Positions 11,401 to 25,269 of a stretch of 64,000 bases of DNA are shown here, one piece after another. The DNA comes from Dicaeum eximium (Eukaryota; Chordata; Aves; Passeriformes; Dicaeidae). Below the pieces are notes generated by a model. The model was given only the letters and a program-made list of their open reading frames with translations. It was not told the origin of the DNA and did not search any database. The position numbers and the translations under genes are program-made. The stretch lies in assembly GCA_013396995.1 (NCBI GenBank), contig VWZP01003801.1, positions 97,726 to 161,725 on the forward strand, written 5' to 3'. Numbering within the stretch: the stretch's first letter is position 1; the number at the start of each line of letters is the position of its first letter.

Positions 11401-14400
11401 TCCTCTACATGAGGCAGGGAGGGATGAGAAGGGGAGAAGCCACTCTGTGGGGAGGACGGAGTCCGTGCTGCGGAGCCGGATGGGCCATTCCCGTCCGCGT
11501 CAGCCCCGGAGCCGCTGCTGCCCTGCTGGGTGGGGGTCCCCGCGCTGCGCCCGGAATCGCCGCCCTCCTTGGCCTCCTGTTTCCGCTTGCGGTACTCGAG
11601 GAGCGATACCTGAGGGAGGAAACAGAGCCATCAGTCAGGGAACACAGAGGACTAGGACAGGCGGAGGAACAGGCGTACGCACCGTCCAAAAAATCTTCTG
11701 GGTCTGCAGGTAAAACTTGAAAAGGCCTATTGGGATTATCAACTCTTGCTGGATCTGCAGGCACTCCACAAAAGAGCTAAGTGGTGCAAATTCAGACTGC
11801 CAGGATCACCCTCCTTTTACTTTTTATGACCAATACATCAGCAGAAACATCCAGCTCCTCTGCTTCTCTAACCACCTGGATTTTCACATTACTTCAAGAG
11901 ATGCATATTCAAGCAACAAGCTTCTATAACCTCCGTCCTCTCAAAACCCTCCATACACTCTCTCTGGTTTATGACATTATGTAATCTTTTTTCAAAATCT
12001 GCACATCCCCAAAACAGGTAATAAGAGTCTTCTTCACAAAACTGGTATCTTCAGTGCCCAGTTCATCTGTAGTAGTTCAGCCACATTAACACTAAAAGCT
12101 TGGTGAAGCCTTGCACAGAATTTTAACTTGCTTAGAGCAGGTTCCTGCTATGGGAGCATTGCAAACTTCCAGCACTATCACCAAAACAAACTGCTTGTAG
12201 CCAAGGTAGAATGTGTTTTGGGCAAAGCAGTCTCAGATTTGTCAAAGACACCAACCAAAGATAAAGCAGCCTCGGAACACAAGGTCAGCAGAACCAAAAA
12301 GACATAAATATTTCCAGCTGAGCACTTACCTTTCAGCGTGCCTTCCCTCAGAGTTATTACGAGCTAAGGAGCCACAAAGGACTCACAGAAGGCAGCTCTG
12401 CTGAAGAATTTATCAGCTATGACTCAATGCCCATACAGAAGGCTTTATGATGCTAAAATATTGAACAGGGTATTTCCAAAAGTAACTCAACATATGAAGG
12501 TTTTAAGTTAAATGTAATTTTAAAAGAAAAACGAAAGAAAAAAAAAATCAAGATACTCCAGAAATGGAAAGGAAATAAGATATTCCATCCAGCTGGACCC
12601 TTATACAAGTGATCTGAGTTACCACACTTGCCCTAAAAAAGAAATCCAAGCACAGGAAAAGGCACTGATATTTGTCCCATGAGTACCCAATTTTATCGCA
12701 GCACTACCTTGACATAACATTCTACCTCACTTTTAGTCCCATGAGCGTCACTTGCCTGCTGTAAGAAACCAGTATGTATTTGCTTTTGTTAAACTATATT
12801 CCTGTGGTTTTAGTTTCAAACAGCTAAAAGTTAAATAACCTTCATCTTACTTTCGTTGCAATGTTATGGTAATGTTCTAATATGTTCTAGTAAACAGCCT
12901 ATGTTTTTGTTTGAAACATTAGACCCTCTTTCCCAGTAAGGACCCTTTTCATCCTGATAAGTAACACCTCCACCAACTGTACAGCTGCACTGTGTTATTG
13001 CTTTGGGTCTTGTCTCAGTTTAACAACTGTTAATGAAAGCTGCCAGCATCCTGCTCTTTTTTCTGTGATCCAAGAAGAGGTATTTGCACTGTGTGTGTCT
13101 TTTTTTCCCACTTCTCACATCAAAATCTTGCCTAAAGGGTAGCTCTCTCTCTTGTAACAGCTGTTTTCACCCAGGCACTGCATGCCTGGATAACTCACCC
13201 AGACTCTCTCTGTTCTCCCTGTCTTAGCAGGAACCTGAGTGGGAACTGTAAACATCATGGCAATCTAAGAATTTCTTTTACAGGAGTACTTGCCTTCTTC
13301 CTTTGTGGCGGATTCTGGGGAGCAGCTCTGGTGCCTTCAGAAGCCCTCTCTCCACAGGGGGACATGGATCCATGCACTGTCTCTTTGAGCAGCCCTGACT
13401 CGTGTCTGCTGAAATACCCTTCAGCAGGAGAGCTGCAGCATCCTGCTTCCGAATTCACTGGCTTCCTCTCTCCCAAAGGAGGAGACCCCCTCAACAACCC
13501 ATCCACACGTGGCATAGCGTTCAGTGGGGAGAAGGCATACATTAAATTAAACTCTGTCCGAAAAGCCTGATCAGAGCTTCGTAGCAGCATCTGTGCTTCC
13601 CCACTTTTCCCTGGGAAGTTCATCTCTGAAGTAGAGTTTATGGAGGATTGTGGAGCCACGTCAGAGGATGCAAAGCTGAGCAGCGACGGCCGTTCCTGGC
13701 AGGTGTTTGCACCGGAATCCAGGTACCCACCCTTCAAATCCAGGTCGGATCGGAGGCAGACCTGGAAAATCCGAGAAGGATATAGGAGGGGTGGGTAGTC
13801 AGGAAAAAGGTAAAGTGAGGGTAGGGAGAGAAATTTAAGTCAGAAAACCTTCTGTACAATGCTAGCTTCCTGTTTCCCTGTCCCTTTCTGATTACCCCTT
13901 TGGTTCTTTCCTGTACTGTTCTGCTCATTCCACAGGGGAATGGCTGAGACTAAACAATGATCAGTTCAGCTGTCCAATACAGGATGCCCTTTCCCCTTCA
14001 GCAGTCTTTCTGCAGCAAGAGGATAAAGCTCAACACTATCCCCAGGCAGTTAATGAATTAAACTCAGCATTTTCAATTGCCTCATACATCAGAGGCATAC
14101 TACTTATACAGAGCAGTAGCCAGGAGAGAACAGAACAGGCCCCCTGTCCTTCTGCTGTTTTATTAGCAAAGTTCTTGCCTGTCCCAAGTCAGCCACTACC
14201 AACTTCCTAACAATAAAATACCCAGGACCTCTAAGCCACTTGTTTTCACTTATTGTGAGCTTTGGAAATATCTAACAATAGTACATTCATTTAATTTTTA
14301 CTGCATTTTTACATTTTACAATTTCCAACAAAACCACAATGGTATCATCTTTGTGCTGTCAGAGTTTGTGGAGCACTAGGCAATGATACAACAGTATATT

Positions 14401-17400
14401 AATTTATCTACTTAAAGTGCCAAAAACCCTCCAGGGCAGCAGAATAATCATCTCCTTCACCACATTAATATGTCAGGATCGCAGACAATAGTATAACTGA
14501 CAAGATTTCATCCTCTTTGCAGGACTACAGTGCTGAGGGAAAAACACAGCAGCACCAGGCACCAGCTCTGCCCTCCTGCTGTCGCTGATAACATTTCCCC
14601 TGCTGTATTACGACTCCAAGTAATTCACCACATTGGAGATGAGCACATATTTTCTGCCATGAAGCAGTCACTGAGCAAGGTGGTTCATCTCATCTTTTAC
14701 AACAGGTCAGGGTAAGCAAAATACTACTTTTTAGCATCTCCTCAACATTTTCAGTCTGCAAGTGAGTAGGTGGCAAGTCAAGGCTGAAGAAAGCAGGTCA
14801 GGTGCACCACTGTGTGCTCAGAAGTCAAAACTAGTGGTGAATTCTTTCCCTTCCCCAGCAGTCATTTGGCCACTACTCAGTAAATTTCACAGACCACTCA
14901 TGGGCTGGGCTGAGTCTGAAATTGGTGATGGTAATTCCAGGGTCCCCAAATCTCCTGCCTGCACCTCAGCAGCTGAGACATACTGAATCTTTGCACTGTT
15001 TGATTCCCACCAGGGTGAACAAACAAATCAAATTCCAGTCTTCAATTTGTTTTTTTTGTTGTGATAACCCTGAAAACTCTCCTCAGCCTTACTGTAACTA
15101 AAGCTCCACCCTTATTCCCAGTGCTTGCACCCTCCTCCCTCCCCTCCCACCATGCCCACGCAGCCCACAGGCTCCCAGCTCAGGTGCCATGGGTACCTCA
15201 GGTGACATGGACTCGGGCCTGTGCGCAGGGGAGCTCTCGGGAGAGGACACGTTCTAGAGGAGGGAAGAGCATCTAGTTATTCATCTACTTCAAAAGTCAA
15301 GAGGCAATTACAATGTACAAAAGCACACAGGTTAGCAATGGCTATTCTAAACAACTCTCCTAAGATCTCCCAAAGAATAAGGTGACATTTCATAGACATA
15401 TACTATAAAACAAACATGTCTCTTTCAATCCACTGTGGGCCACCTTTCCAGCTCAAGTCAAGAGAAGAGGTGTGAGCAGCCAGCTTTATGAAATGTTGTA
15501 TCATCTGAACACCTGGATCAGTGAAAGCTGTGTATGCATGTGACAGCATAGTTAAGGGCTTTTCCTAAGCACTTCCCTTTCCATGCTACTGAGCAGGCCT
15601 AAAATAGAATCAGAGAGGCAGGATTCCCAGAGCTATGTTGCCATCACAGAAATATAGCAGGAGTCACTGTTTTCTGCAAAGTAGAAAACCTCAAAAAACT
15701 GAGGAATCTCAGATATCTCTTAACAAAAAGTTCTGACAAACTCCACCAAAAAAGCAGAGGCATGTCATCATGCTTCTGGCCACTCTTATGAATATGGAGG
15801 GGCCAAGCATCCTCTAAATTGTTTCCATTCTAAAAAGATCACAAAACTGAGTCTGAAAAATCTCATTCTGTAAAAACCTGACAAAGAGAACTTCAGAAAC
15901 TTGTGACACAAGTTTTATAGACAGTAGTTCTAGGAAATCAGTCAACAAGGAAGTTTGTTAAAAGCCTTCAAAAAATGTATTTCCCAGCAAGACAAGATGG
16001 CAAGTCACGACTTGTGCTTGCTTGAGAAAGCTTGTGAACTGATGGAAGAATTTTTCTGTTGCTCTCTCCCCACAGTGCCACAGGTTTATACCTGGGGAGA
16101 TGCATTAACTCATTCAAACTGTCCAGGGAGTTGTTAGATTCTTTTCAAGAGGAAGAAAGTAAAAGGCAAGTAAGTTATTGATACCCAGCAAAATCAAGGA
16201 TAATTAACAATAAAGTGGGACAGGAAAGGAGTGGTTAGACTGTGGAGGTTCGTGGCAACACTGCCCTGATCTGCCACCTCAACCACTGTAAGGGTAAGGA
16301 TTGTTTCCAGTAAAGCTCTTTCTGCCTGGAGCATCTCTCTCCTCCATGCTCCACGATCTTCCCTGCTAAACGCTACAGAGCTGCTTCTCCAATAGCTTAC
16401 AACAAAGGGCTCTCAACCAAAATAATCAAAGCACACCAAGCTGAAAGTACCAGAAAGGACTATTTGCCCTGTTGCAAAACAGATGATGGATTCCTGCAGG
16501 ATAGTCAGTCCCTGGCGTGGAGCAGGCCATCACTGCACCATTTTTAAAAATGGTTTTAACTGGCAGAGTATGAGCAGCTGGCCTGAAATCTTCCATGAGG
16601 TTTTTTATATTAAAATATGCAATGCTAAAAAAATAAACTAAACCTGCAAACAGCACGATCCCTATTCACAGGCACAGAGTGGAGGGTCCTGACTGGATGA
16701 ATACTGGTAACTCTCCCACAGAGTTTAGCGCAATGGAAACCACCTACACAGCCTGCTCATTAATTCTGCTAATTTTTGCAGAGGGAGACTATCAAGAAAT
16801 CCAAGATATTAAGGCAATTTCCTTCCACCCGGTCCACTTAAGGAAAACCAAAGAATATAGTGGAAGACAACGTGAAGTAACAGTACCACACTCTGGGTTA
16901 CTGAAAGCTCTTCGGGGAAAGAGGAGCCAAGGATGTCTTACAGCCCCTGAGAAATGGAATGCTTGTACTCTTTGGAAGTGGCAGGGATTGAAAACCTATT
17001 TCCACAGAGATCTGAAGTGGGGGAGATGATAAAAGGTCACTGAAAAACCTGAGAAATTTAGGAGCTACTCTGCAGAAATACAAAAAAAAGGTAAGACTAA
17101 TGTTACTGCTGGCTACTAAATGAGGGAAGGCTGGGCTGTAGCAAAGTTTGACATTTCACAGATCAGGAGATCTGTCCAGAAGTGAAATAAAAGAGAAAGG
17201 CAGCAGTGCCCTTGAGGCTGAGACTGTGATGCTGCTTAGGAATACACACTCAAAAAGGAAGGCATCCCTAGTGCCACCTCTGCTGCAAATATTGCTGTTC
17301 TTTTCTTTCAAGCACACTCAGTCCCGGGCAGATTTACCTCGAACTGTAGTGGAGTATTGCAGCGGCTGGCAGCCAGAGAGGGGATGGGTGAGAACATGAT

Positions 17401-20400
17401 GCCGTAACCATTGCGAGTCTCCTCCTCCCCGGGCAGCGACGAGCAGGGCGTGGCCAGCTGCGGGCTCGCCGCACCGGGGACCGAGGGCACGGGCGGCGGG
17501 GGGGTGACAGGAGACAGCGGCCGCAGCAACTTCTTCACGTTTTGCTCCATCAAGTAGCGAGACTTCCATTTCTTCAGGGGACTCAGCAAGTCTGAAACAC
17601 AAACTGAGCTGAGGACACGGCTGATCCACTGACCATGAGCAAAGCACATGCTGTCCTTTTCCCTCTACTCCCAGCCCAAATGAAGCCCAGGAGTCTTCAG
17701 TGCAAAGACTAAATACTAAAGACTCCGAAAAATGAAGTACCTCTGAGTTACTTCTACATTAATGTCTAGATACTGGTAACAGAACAATACATCATCAGGT
17801 ACATGCAGTGAACAAGGAAAGCAAGTATTTCAACTAGAAGCAAGCACAAGAGGGAGCTAGGGGAAAGGAAAACACGAAAGGTTAAAAAGAAGAGAGGAGA
17901 ACAGAGGACAGAGGTCAGAGGACATGTCACTGTGATTCTTAAAAACAAATCAGAGGCAGCTCAGTTATCATTACCTGAACCTAATAGTTCCCTATAGGCT
18001 ACATCAATACAGCCTAAGCACATTTCCACTTCCACAAAGGATTAAAGCCTTTCCCTCAGGCACACCTCTCTTCAAAATAATTATATTTTTTGATGCTTAG
18101 TTAAAACAAAACAAAAAACAAAATAAAACAAAACAACGAATCACCAGTAAATTCTACATGTTAGGTCTTGCTCGAGATGTACATTTATTGGTTCTGGCAT
18201 TCTGTTTATTTCCTATTCATCTAACCTTTCAATAATCAAATTTGTATTATCTGTGTGATATATAGCTTCCTGTCTGTCATCCTTGCAAAACTGATCCCTG
18301 ACTGGGCTGATCGGCACTCTCTCTGTAAATTCAGACACAATATTTAACCATTCTGCCGCTTTACTCACAGATTTTAGCTTCTCTATCCTTGAGACTTAGT
18401 CATTTGTTTATTACACACATGCCTCTAAGACTTTGCTACATCTTCCTACAGTCAGCAGGTATTTAGTTGTCCTTTTAACAGCATCTTGCTGAAAAGAGAT
18501 GATCCTGGGCTCTCTTCCCTCTAACCTCTCCCTTCCGTTGTACAAGACATCCCAGAGCACTGAAACTGATAATGCAATGTTAAGTGATTATCTTTTCACA
18601 GGAAAATACTGAGAAACTTTACAGATGCTGAAGCTAGAATGGGTCTGCAGAAATTTGAATGAATGGCAAAGCAACATTCTCACCTAGCCATAAGCTGTTC
18701 CATCAGGCAGCAGGACACAGTAAGATGTCACTTGTCCAGCTGCCTTTGGTATTCAGCCCCCCTCCCCAGTCTGACTCCAGTGCCCATGCTGCCCTGATGG
18801 TGCTGAGCACTTACCTGTGTCATCTTTGCAGATGCTGGAGGAGCCGCTGTTCTCATTGCTTTGGTATAGACACTGGGCTCTGCTCTCCTGCGGAGCTGCT
18901 GAGGTCTGAGTCATCCCCTCTTCCAGGGCTTGTTTGATCCAGCGCTGAAACAGAACGAGACTGCATAAACGTGAAACTCCTCGGGTACCTTCTCTGCAAT
19001 CCTGCAGGATGCACTCCAGCTCCTACACTTGTGTGGAGCAGGGCAGGCTGCTCAGAAGCCTGGTGTTACCTCGCTGGCGTGCGCTCGGTGGGAGTATGAG
19101 AACACGGCTGTCAGCACTGAGCCCACCACCTACTGTGGTGGGGCTGTGCCCTTCCTGACACGGCTTCTGAGAGCAGCAATCATCAGCAGTAACAGAGATA
19201 AGTAAAGAGCAAATTATAAATATAAAAATGCACCTAAACCTATTAAACAATAGTCATTTAAAAGAAATGGGACTCAAATATAATGAACTATGTACAATCA
19301 CCGATTTTTGCAAAAAAGCTGCTTCCTGCCTAGGAGAGCAAATTTGAGAAAAAAAAAATTCTGATTAAAATGCAAGCAGCAGTTTTCAAGGAGGGTAAAG
19401 CAAGAGAAGAATAATAAAAGCAAATATTTTCTTCAGCTACTAATAAAAAAGATATGACACAGTAGTCTTCTGCACATGGACAATTAAGAATGTTTCACAT
19501 CTCACACAAGTGAACATGAACTGAAGCCTCAGCAAATCAGCTGCTGCAGTGGGTGTGCTAGCCCTGTATCTTGATACAGACTGACTCCTGATGGCAGGCA
19601 GGAACCTTTGCTTATTCTACTATAAAGGTAACTGCCACAATATAAGGGAAAACACTCAGGTGATCCAGTGAAATGACAGCAAACTGCAGAAAAAAAGCAA
19701 ACAGCAATTTTCATTTGTGTAGTTCACCCAGAGGACTCAATGTATCAGACTCTTCTTGTCCTAGAGAGGTTTAAAATTGTACTTTTACCTTTCAGCAATC
19801 CACAGTTCATCTGCATGGCAGCAATGTGTATCCTATTAGAGATACCCGTGTGTGTCTTATGATTCCTCAAAGCTATCGTGAAAGTACATCACAAACTCAG
19901 TGGCCACAATTCTCAAAGTGAAAACTTCAATGCGAGGATGAAGAGCAGGTGACAGGATCTATTTTGATGGCCTTCACTACTGTACAGCAGATGCTTCTTC
20001 TCTGTTCAAAAGTAACTCAAGGGATTCCACTGTGGCCACCAGCAAAGGGGAGCAGTGGCAGCCAGTCTGGAGCACCTCTACCTCAAACGTGGCATCTGAT
20101 CTGCCAGCCAAGTCACTGCACAGTGTGTGATTAACGTGAGAGCAGGTTACAGTTCAGCTTCCTTGCGAGGTGCAGACACTGCCATGCTTTGGATGCAAAC
20201 TGACATCATCAGCTGAGTGTTTTTGGCACAGTTCTCAGTAGTTTAAGGATGAGGCCTGCTGACAATCCAAGAAAATATGTGATCTATTTTAACAACCTTT
20301 ATAAATCAACCTCCTTGGCTGAGTAGTCAAAAGTAGACAAGACACAGATCAGGTCTTGAGAGAGCATATCATCAAGTTCTGGACCATTTCTAGACCTCAA

Positions 20401-23400
20401 CTGGCTGAAAAGAAAGTGTTCCCTGTGAATGTTCTAAACATTCCTGAACATAAGAAGCAGATTTCTACATCTCCAGACTGTTAAATCATAAACCCACCAA
20501 ACACTAAAAAGCATTTCCAAGAAAAAAACAGGGATCTCCTATGAAATGGATGAAACCCCTCACTAGAGGAGCTAACAATTATTTATATTCAAAAAGTAGA
20601 AATCTAACAAATCATTTCTGCAGCATCTGTTCTGGACACAGCAACTTTCAATACTTTATTAACTATTTAATGGAATAGGCACTGTATTAGAGTTTTCAGA
20701 TTAAGAAACAAGAATGCTAGATGACACCATTAATAATTTGCCTACTAAACTGGGAAATGGATAGGGAAAAACATGACACAGCTTAGCACAGGGTAGAACA
20801 ATCACTTCTACAATTACAAACTACAAAACTAATGGGTTGTTCTAACAAACATACAAAATCATGAACTGAAAATGAGTTTAAATCAACCTGTCAAAGAAAA
20901 CTCAGTCATACTGGGATGCACAAAATGGCTACAGGTTAGAACAAAAAGCAACTTTTCTGCTTTGAAAATGTCCCAGCTGCAACACAACACCCAGTCTTGG
21001 ACACAGCTTCAAGGAAGATGTGGACTAAACAGAAGTCGTCCATAGTGAGACTAGTTCACTCCCTGTTCAGCAGTGAGAATTATCATTTGACTAGAAAAGA
21101 GTCAAATGCAGCAACAGATTGGAAGACTTGTTCCATGACAATAGTTTTCCCTCAATTTTGAGCTTGCTGGCCGGCTGTACGGCAACTGCACCAAGCACAG
21201 AACTCCAAATAACTCTGCCAGTTTTGCTCTGGATGTTTCTCTCTTCCCTGGGGCTCAAAGACACTGTTCAAGGTGGTCTCATACATCTATATACCAACCA
21301 TGAAGAGCTTTACCTATGAAGGAAATACTGAAGAGACTGTTAGGGCATGACAACAAATTGGCTGAAAGTGGAAAACAGTAAAGTCCAAAGATTCTCTCTG
21401 GAAAAATACCCTCAAACAAAGGAAAGCAAAGAAACCAGGACATGGTACCTGAAAGCCACCAAGACAGGGAGAGCAGAAAAGATTTCTGTATAATTGTTCT
21501 CAGGTAATCACACAGGAACTGGAAAGTCTCTGAGCAAAACCAACAGGCAACAGGGAAGATGGATTCCAATCAAATCTGACTTGAGTGGACTACCCTGACT
21601 TCTCTACAGATGGGTAAATACTGGCATTTACTGGTCATCTCTGGAGGAACTAAATCCTTAGCTGGGGCTGGTTCAGGCTTCCTGCATGGCCTCAAGTATC
21701 TGCTGCAGATAGGCAGTCTGTGATGCCAAACAAAGAGCTGTGGACTTGTTCTTGTGAACAGGCAAACTCAAAGCTTTTAAACCACAAAGGCTCTCCAAAG
21801 ACAATGGATCTTAACTGAGGCACTGGATTCTTGAGGTCCTCTGCAACACTGTCCTATTCCCACAATGCCAACGATCCTCTGACTGTGAAAGTAGTAACAT
21901 AAAACTTTCTAAGGGAAGAAATCAACACTCTTTGAATTGTGTATGCTGGATAATAAACAGCCACTGCAGATCTGAAAGTACATGTTTCTAAAACGGCAGT
22001 CACAGAACAGTTGTTCTACAATGGCAAAATGCAAGGATGAAAACAACTCTGGCAAGGAGGTCAGCAGTCATAGCCTGGACACTGCATCAACACATTAGTT
22101 TGGCAGGAATACATAGAAATAAACTCCAAAAGGAAACAACAACTTTACAAGGGGGACAGTAAGAGGAGTATACATCGTGTAAAGGTAAGACATGAGCAAA
22201 CATACCTTCTTACAGGAGCTGTAAATGCCATCCAACAGAAAGGGCCTTCGACGTCTCTCGGGGTTGAAAGGTGAACCAAAGCGAATGTAGTGTTTAGGTG
22301 TGGTACAAATCAGTGGGGAGTGCACGAGACCTGGCAACATATTTAGGGTAGTTGCCAAAACTGTTGGGTCTGTAGTAATGCGCAGAGGACACTCAATTGG
22401 ACACTCCTGCTTTTCTGCCTTGTCGTTCAGCCACTCGGTAACAAGGTACTGAAGGAGGAAACACACACATCAGTGCAACCAGCACAAGGAGAAGGAGAAG
22501 GAGAAGTGAACATGGCACAGTGGTGTATGGAAGCAATGCTCAGGTCAGCCCCCATGCTAAAACCCCCCTCCTTCTCAACAGGAAGGACTTCCTATGTCCA
22601 ACCCAATTCTCACCTGTTGGAGACACAACCCAGTGTCACAGAAGTAGCTCGATTTTATGCTCCATTCATCTTATTAGAAGATTCTCCAAAAACTTGATCA
22701 CCCTGTTCAAAACTAGTTTCTAGACACAAAACTAAATGTATTTATAGCTAATTTATGCCCACTATGTGGCAGCTGCCTGCTAGCTTCTGCAATTTTTTCT
22801 CCTTTCTAACTTTATCCTAGCTTGTACATGACAATTGCAGTCACATTCCTTCTTGGTCTTCAATTCTATGCTGAAAGTTAACCTCTTTGCTGCACCTCTC
22901 TGCTGCCATCCTGCCATCCCAACCTTGAGCACTTGATCATATTTACCTTTTTTGTTTTGGGGTACTTTACTGCAGCTCGATTAGACTGAGATCCTGTAGC
23001 CAGGACAGCAGTTGGGTCAGAGCCTGTCAACTGTCTGCCTTCTCCTGGCCCTTCCACATTGCTGACATCTGTTGTGGTTACCAAGCTGGCAGTGCTTCCT
23101 TCCTCTGGGACAGCCTGTGTGAGTTCAGCTTGCTGGGAACTGGCTTGTTTCTGCCTTCTCAGTCTCTGTGCTGAACTGGTCCGGTATCGAGAGAAGCGAC
23201 TTTTTGGTCGGGGCCTGGAGGGTTTTGCTGGAGCTGGCTTAGTCACTGTTTTTTCGGGGACAGCATCCTACAAAACAAACTGTCATTAGTCTGAGCACCT
23301 CTAAGAGTATTCCTTTTCTCTGCATACAGGATCAAGAATTGAGATTTATTTATTGACACTACCTGACTCTCAAAATCTTGTTGGACTCTGTGTTGGTTCA

Positions 23401-25219
23401 TAAGATGGCCTTGGGGACCCTTCAACACTGGCACATTATCGTTTTGTCTTCTGCATTCTTAAAGGACAGAACATGGGTCTTTAGGAAGAAAGCAGCAATA
23501 GGAAACTTGCTGCTTGTCTCAAGATAACTGCTCTTATTCCTGACCTGAGCTGACATGAAGCACTCCAGGCAAGTGTCTGAGCCCTGCCATAAAATGGGAA
23601 CACATGCATCCAAAGGAGACTGGGTCAACAAAAAAAAAGAAAAAAAAAAAAGAAGAAAAGAACTTTCTATCACTGCACTTATGCATCCAACTTAAGCTCA
23701 CACCAAGTACAAAAGGGGTTCACCTGGAGAAGGAGCTGGGCTTGTTCAGCCCAGAGAGAATTGAGGGGGATGTAACAGCAGCCTTCCTACAAACAGCCTG
23801 AAGCCATTTAGAAGATGCAGTGGTACATCAACGGACATACACTGAAATGAGAGGTTCAGACTGGATACATGGCAAATTTTTTTCAACCTAACAGTCATGA
23901 ACAGGAAGAGGTGCAATCTCCATCTGTGGAGGTTTTCAAGAAGACTGGGTAAAACACTGGCCAGCCTAAAACACTGGTCTAGCTTCAAAGCTGTCCCTGC
24001 CTAACTCAGAATGGACTAGAAAGCCCATAAAGCTCATCCCCACCTGAACGATCTTATGATCAGAAATGCTGCACCTGAGCTTCGTACAAGACAGCAAACA
24101 GTTCTATCTTCATCTTACCGCTACTTGTGAGGACCGCCGTGTGTTCACCCCAGTACTGCTGGTACTGTTAGAAACAGGAGGAGGAGGAGGAGGAGCACTC
24201 TGTGCTGAACTTCCATCTTCAGTTTCAGGAGTTTCTGTTTTTACTTCTTCCAGCTCAGGAGCTTCAGAATTGATGTTGATTTCAGCATCAGTGCTGTTAC
24301 GGTCTGACGGTTGCTCTCGTCTCCTCTTTCTCTTTTCTAAGTTCTCAAACATGTGCATGATGGCTTCTACCTTCCTGTCTTCCCGGGACTACAACACAAG
24401 GGAAAATTGAAGTAAGCATGGTGAATTATGCACATAAACAAGGCAAGAACAGATATGGGAAGCTGCACAAAGAGAACAACTGCCAAACAGCAATGACAAA
24501 AGCCAGACAGAGGACAGAGAGAAGCAGTTCTTATCAGTTATTTGCATTTTTCAATATGGCAAATTTCCCAGAATAACAACATAATCATGTGTTTGTAGTG
24601 CAAGTAGAAAAACTCAACTTTGTTCTTACATAGGACCACTTAGATACTACTGAGTTATATTAATAGAACAGCCATAAGGAAATGCCTAATTTTGAAGAAT
24701 TAAAAACTGTAAGAAAGCATAAGTAGAGTGAAGAGATGACCTGGAAACAAATAGAGCTATTTGCTAATGACCAAACCTTAGAACTAAACAGAAGCCAGAG
24801 GCAATAGAAGTACGTGATTCAGTAATTTGCAGCAAGTGTAATACACCACACGAACTGATTAAAATGTTCCAGATTCATTCTTTTCCCAGCAAGAATGTCA
24901 GAAGATGACCCAGCTCAAAAATAAAAGCTCTGGTCTAAGCAGCTTACATAGTGGATAAGAAAAACAGAACATGAGAGAATAGAGAAGCAAAACAAGTCAA
25001 TTTATTAGGTAAACAGAAAGGACAGGAAATCTTATCACCTGGCTGTGTCAGGAATAATTGGTACCTATGCATATAAAAAGCCCAGTACAATAATGTTGCA
25101 GTGACTGGCAAGAAGCAAGTGCGTTTTAAGAAGTGGGGTCAAGTGTCTTCTGAGATTTATCATGGAGAAAGTATCTTGGAACCCATGGCCTGGCCTTTAC
25201 AGTTTTCTATCAAAAACTA

Positions 25220-25269
<50 letters not shown>

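Noticed and set aside
22095..22466. 123-codon single frame covering the TEWLNDKAEKQ block as its own small protein
   Set aside because: It is the residue 739-819 exon read through both splice sites. Introns start and end at clear gtatgt and CTTCAG signals.
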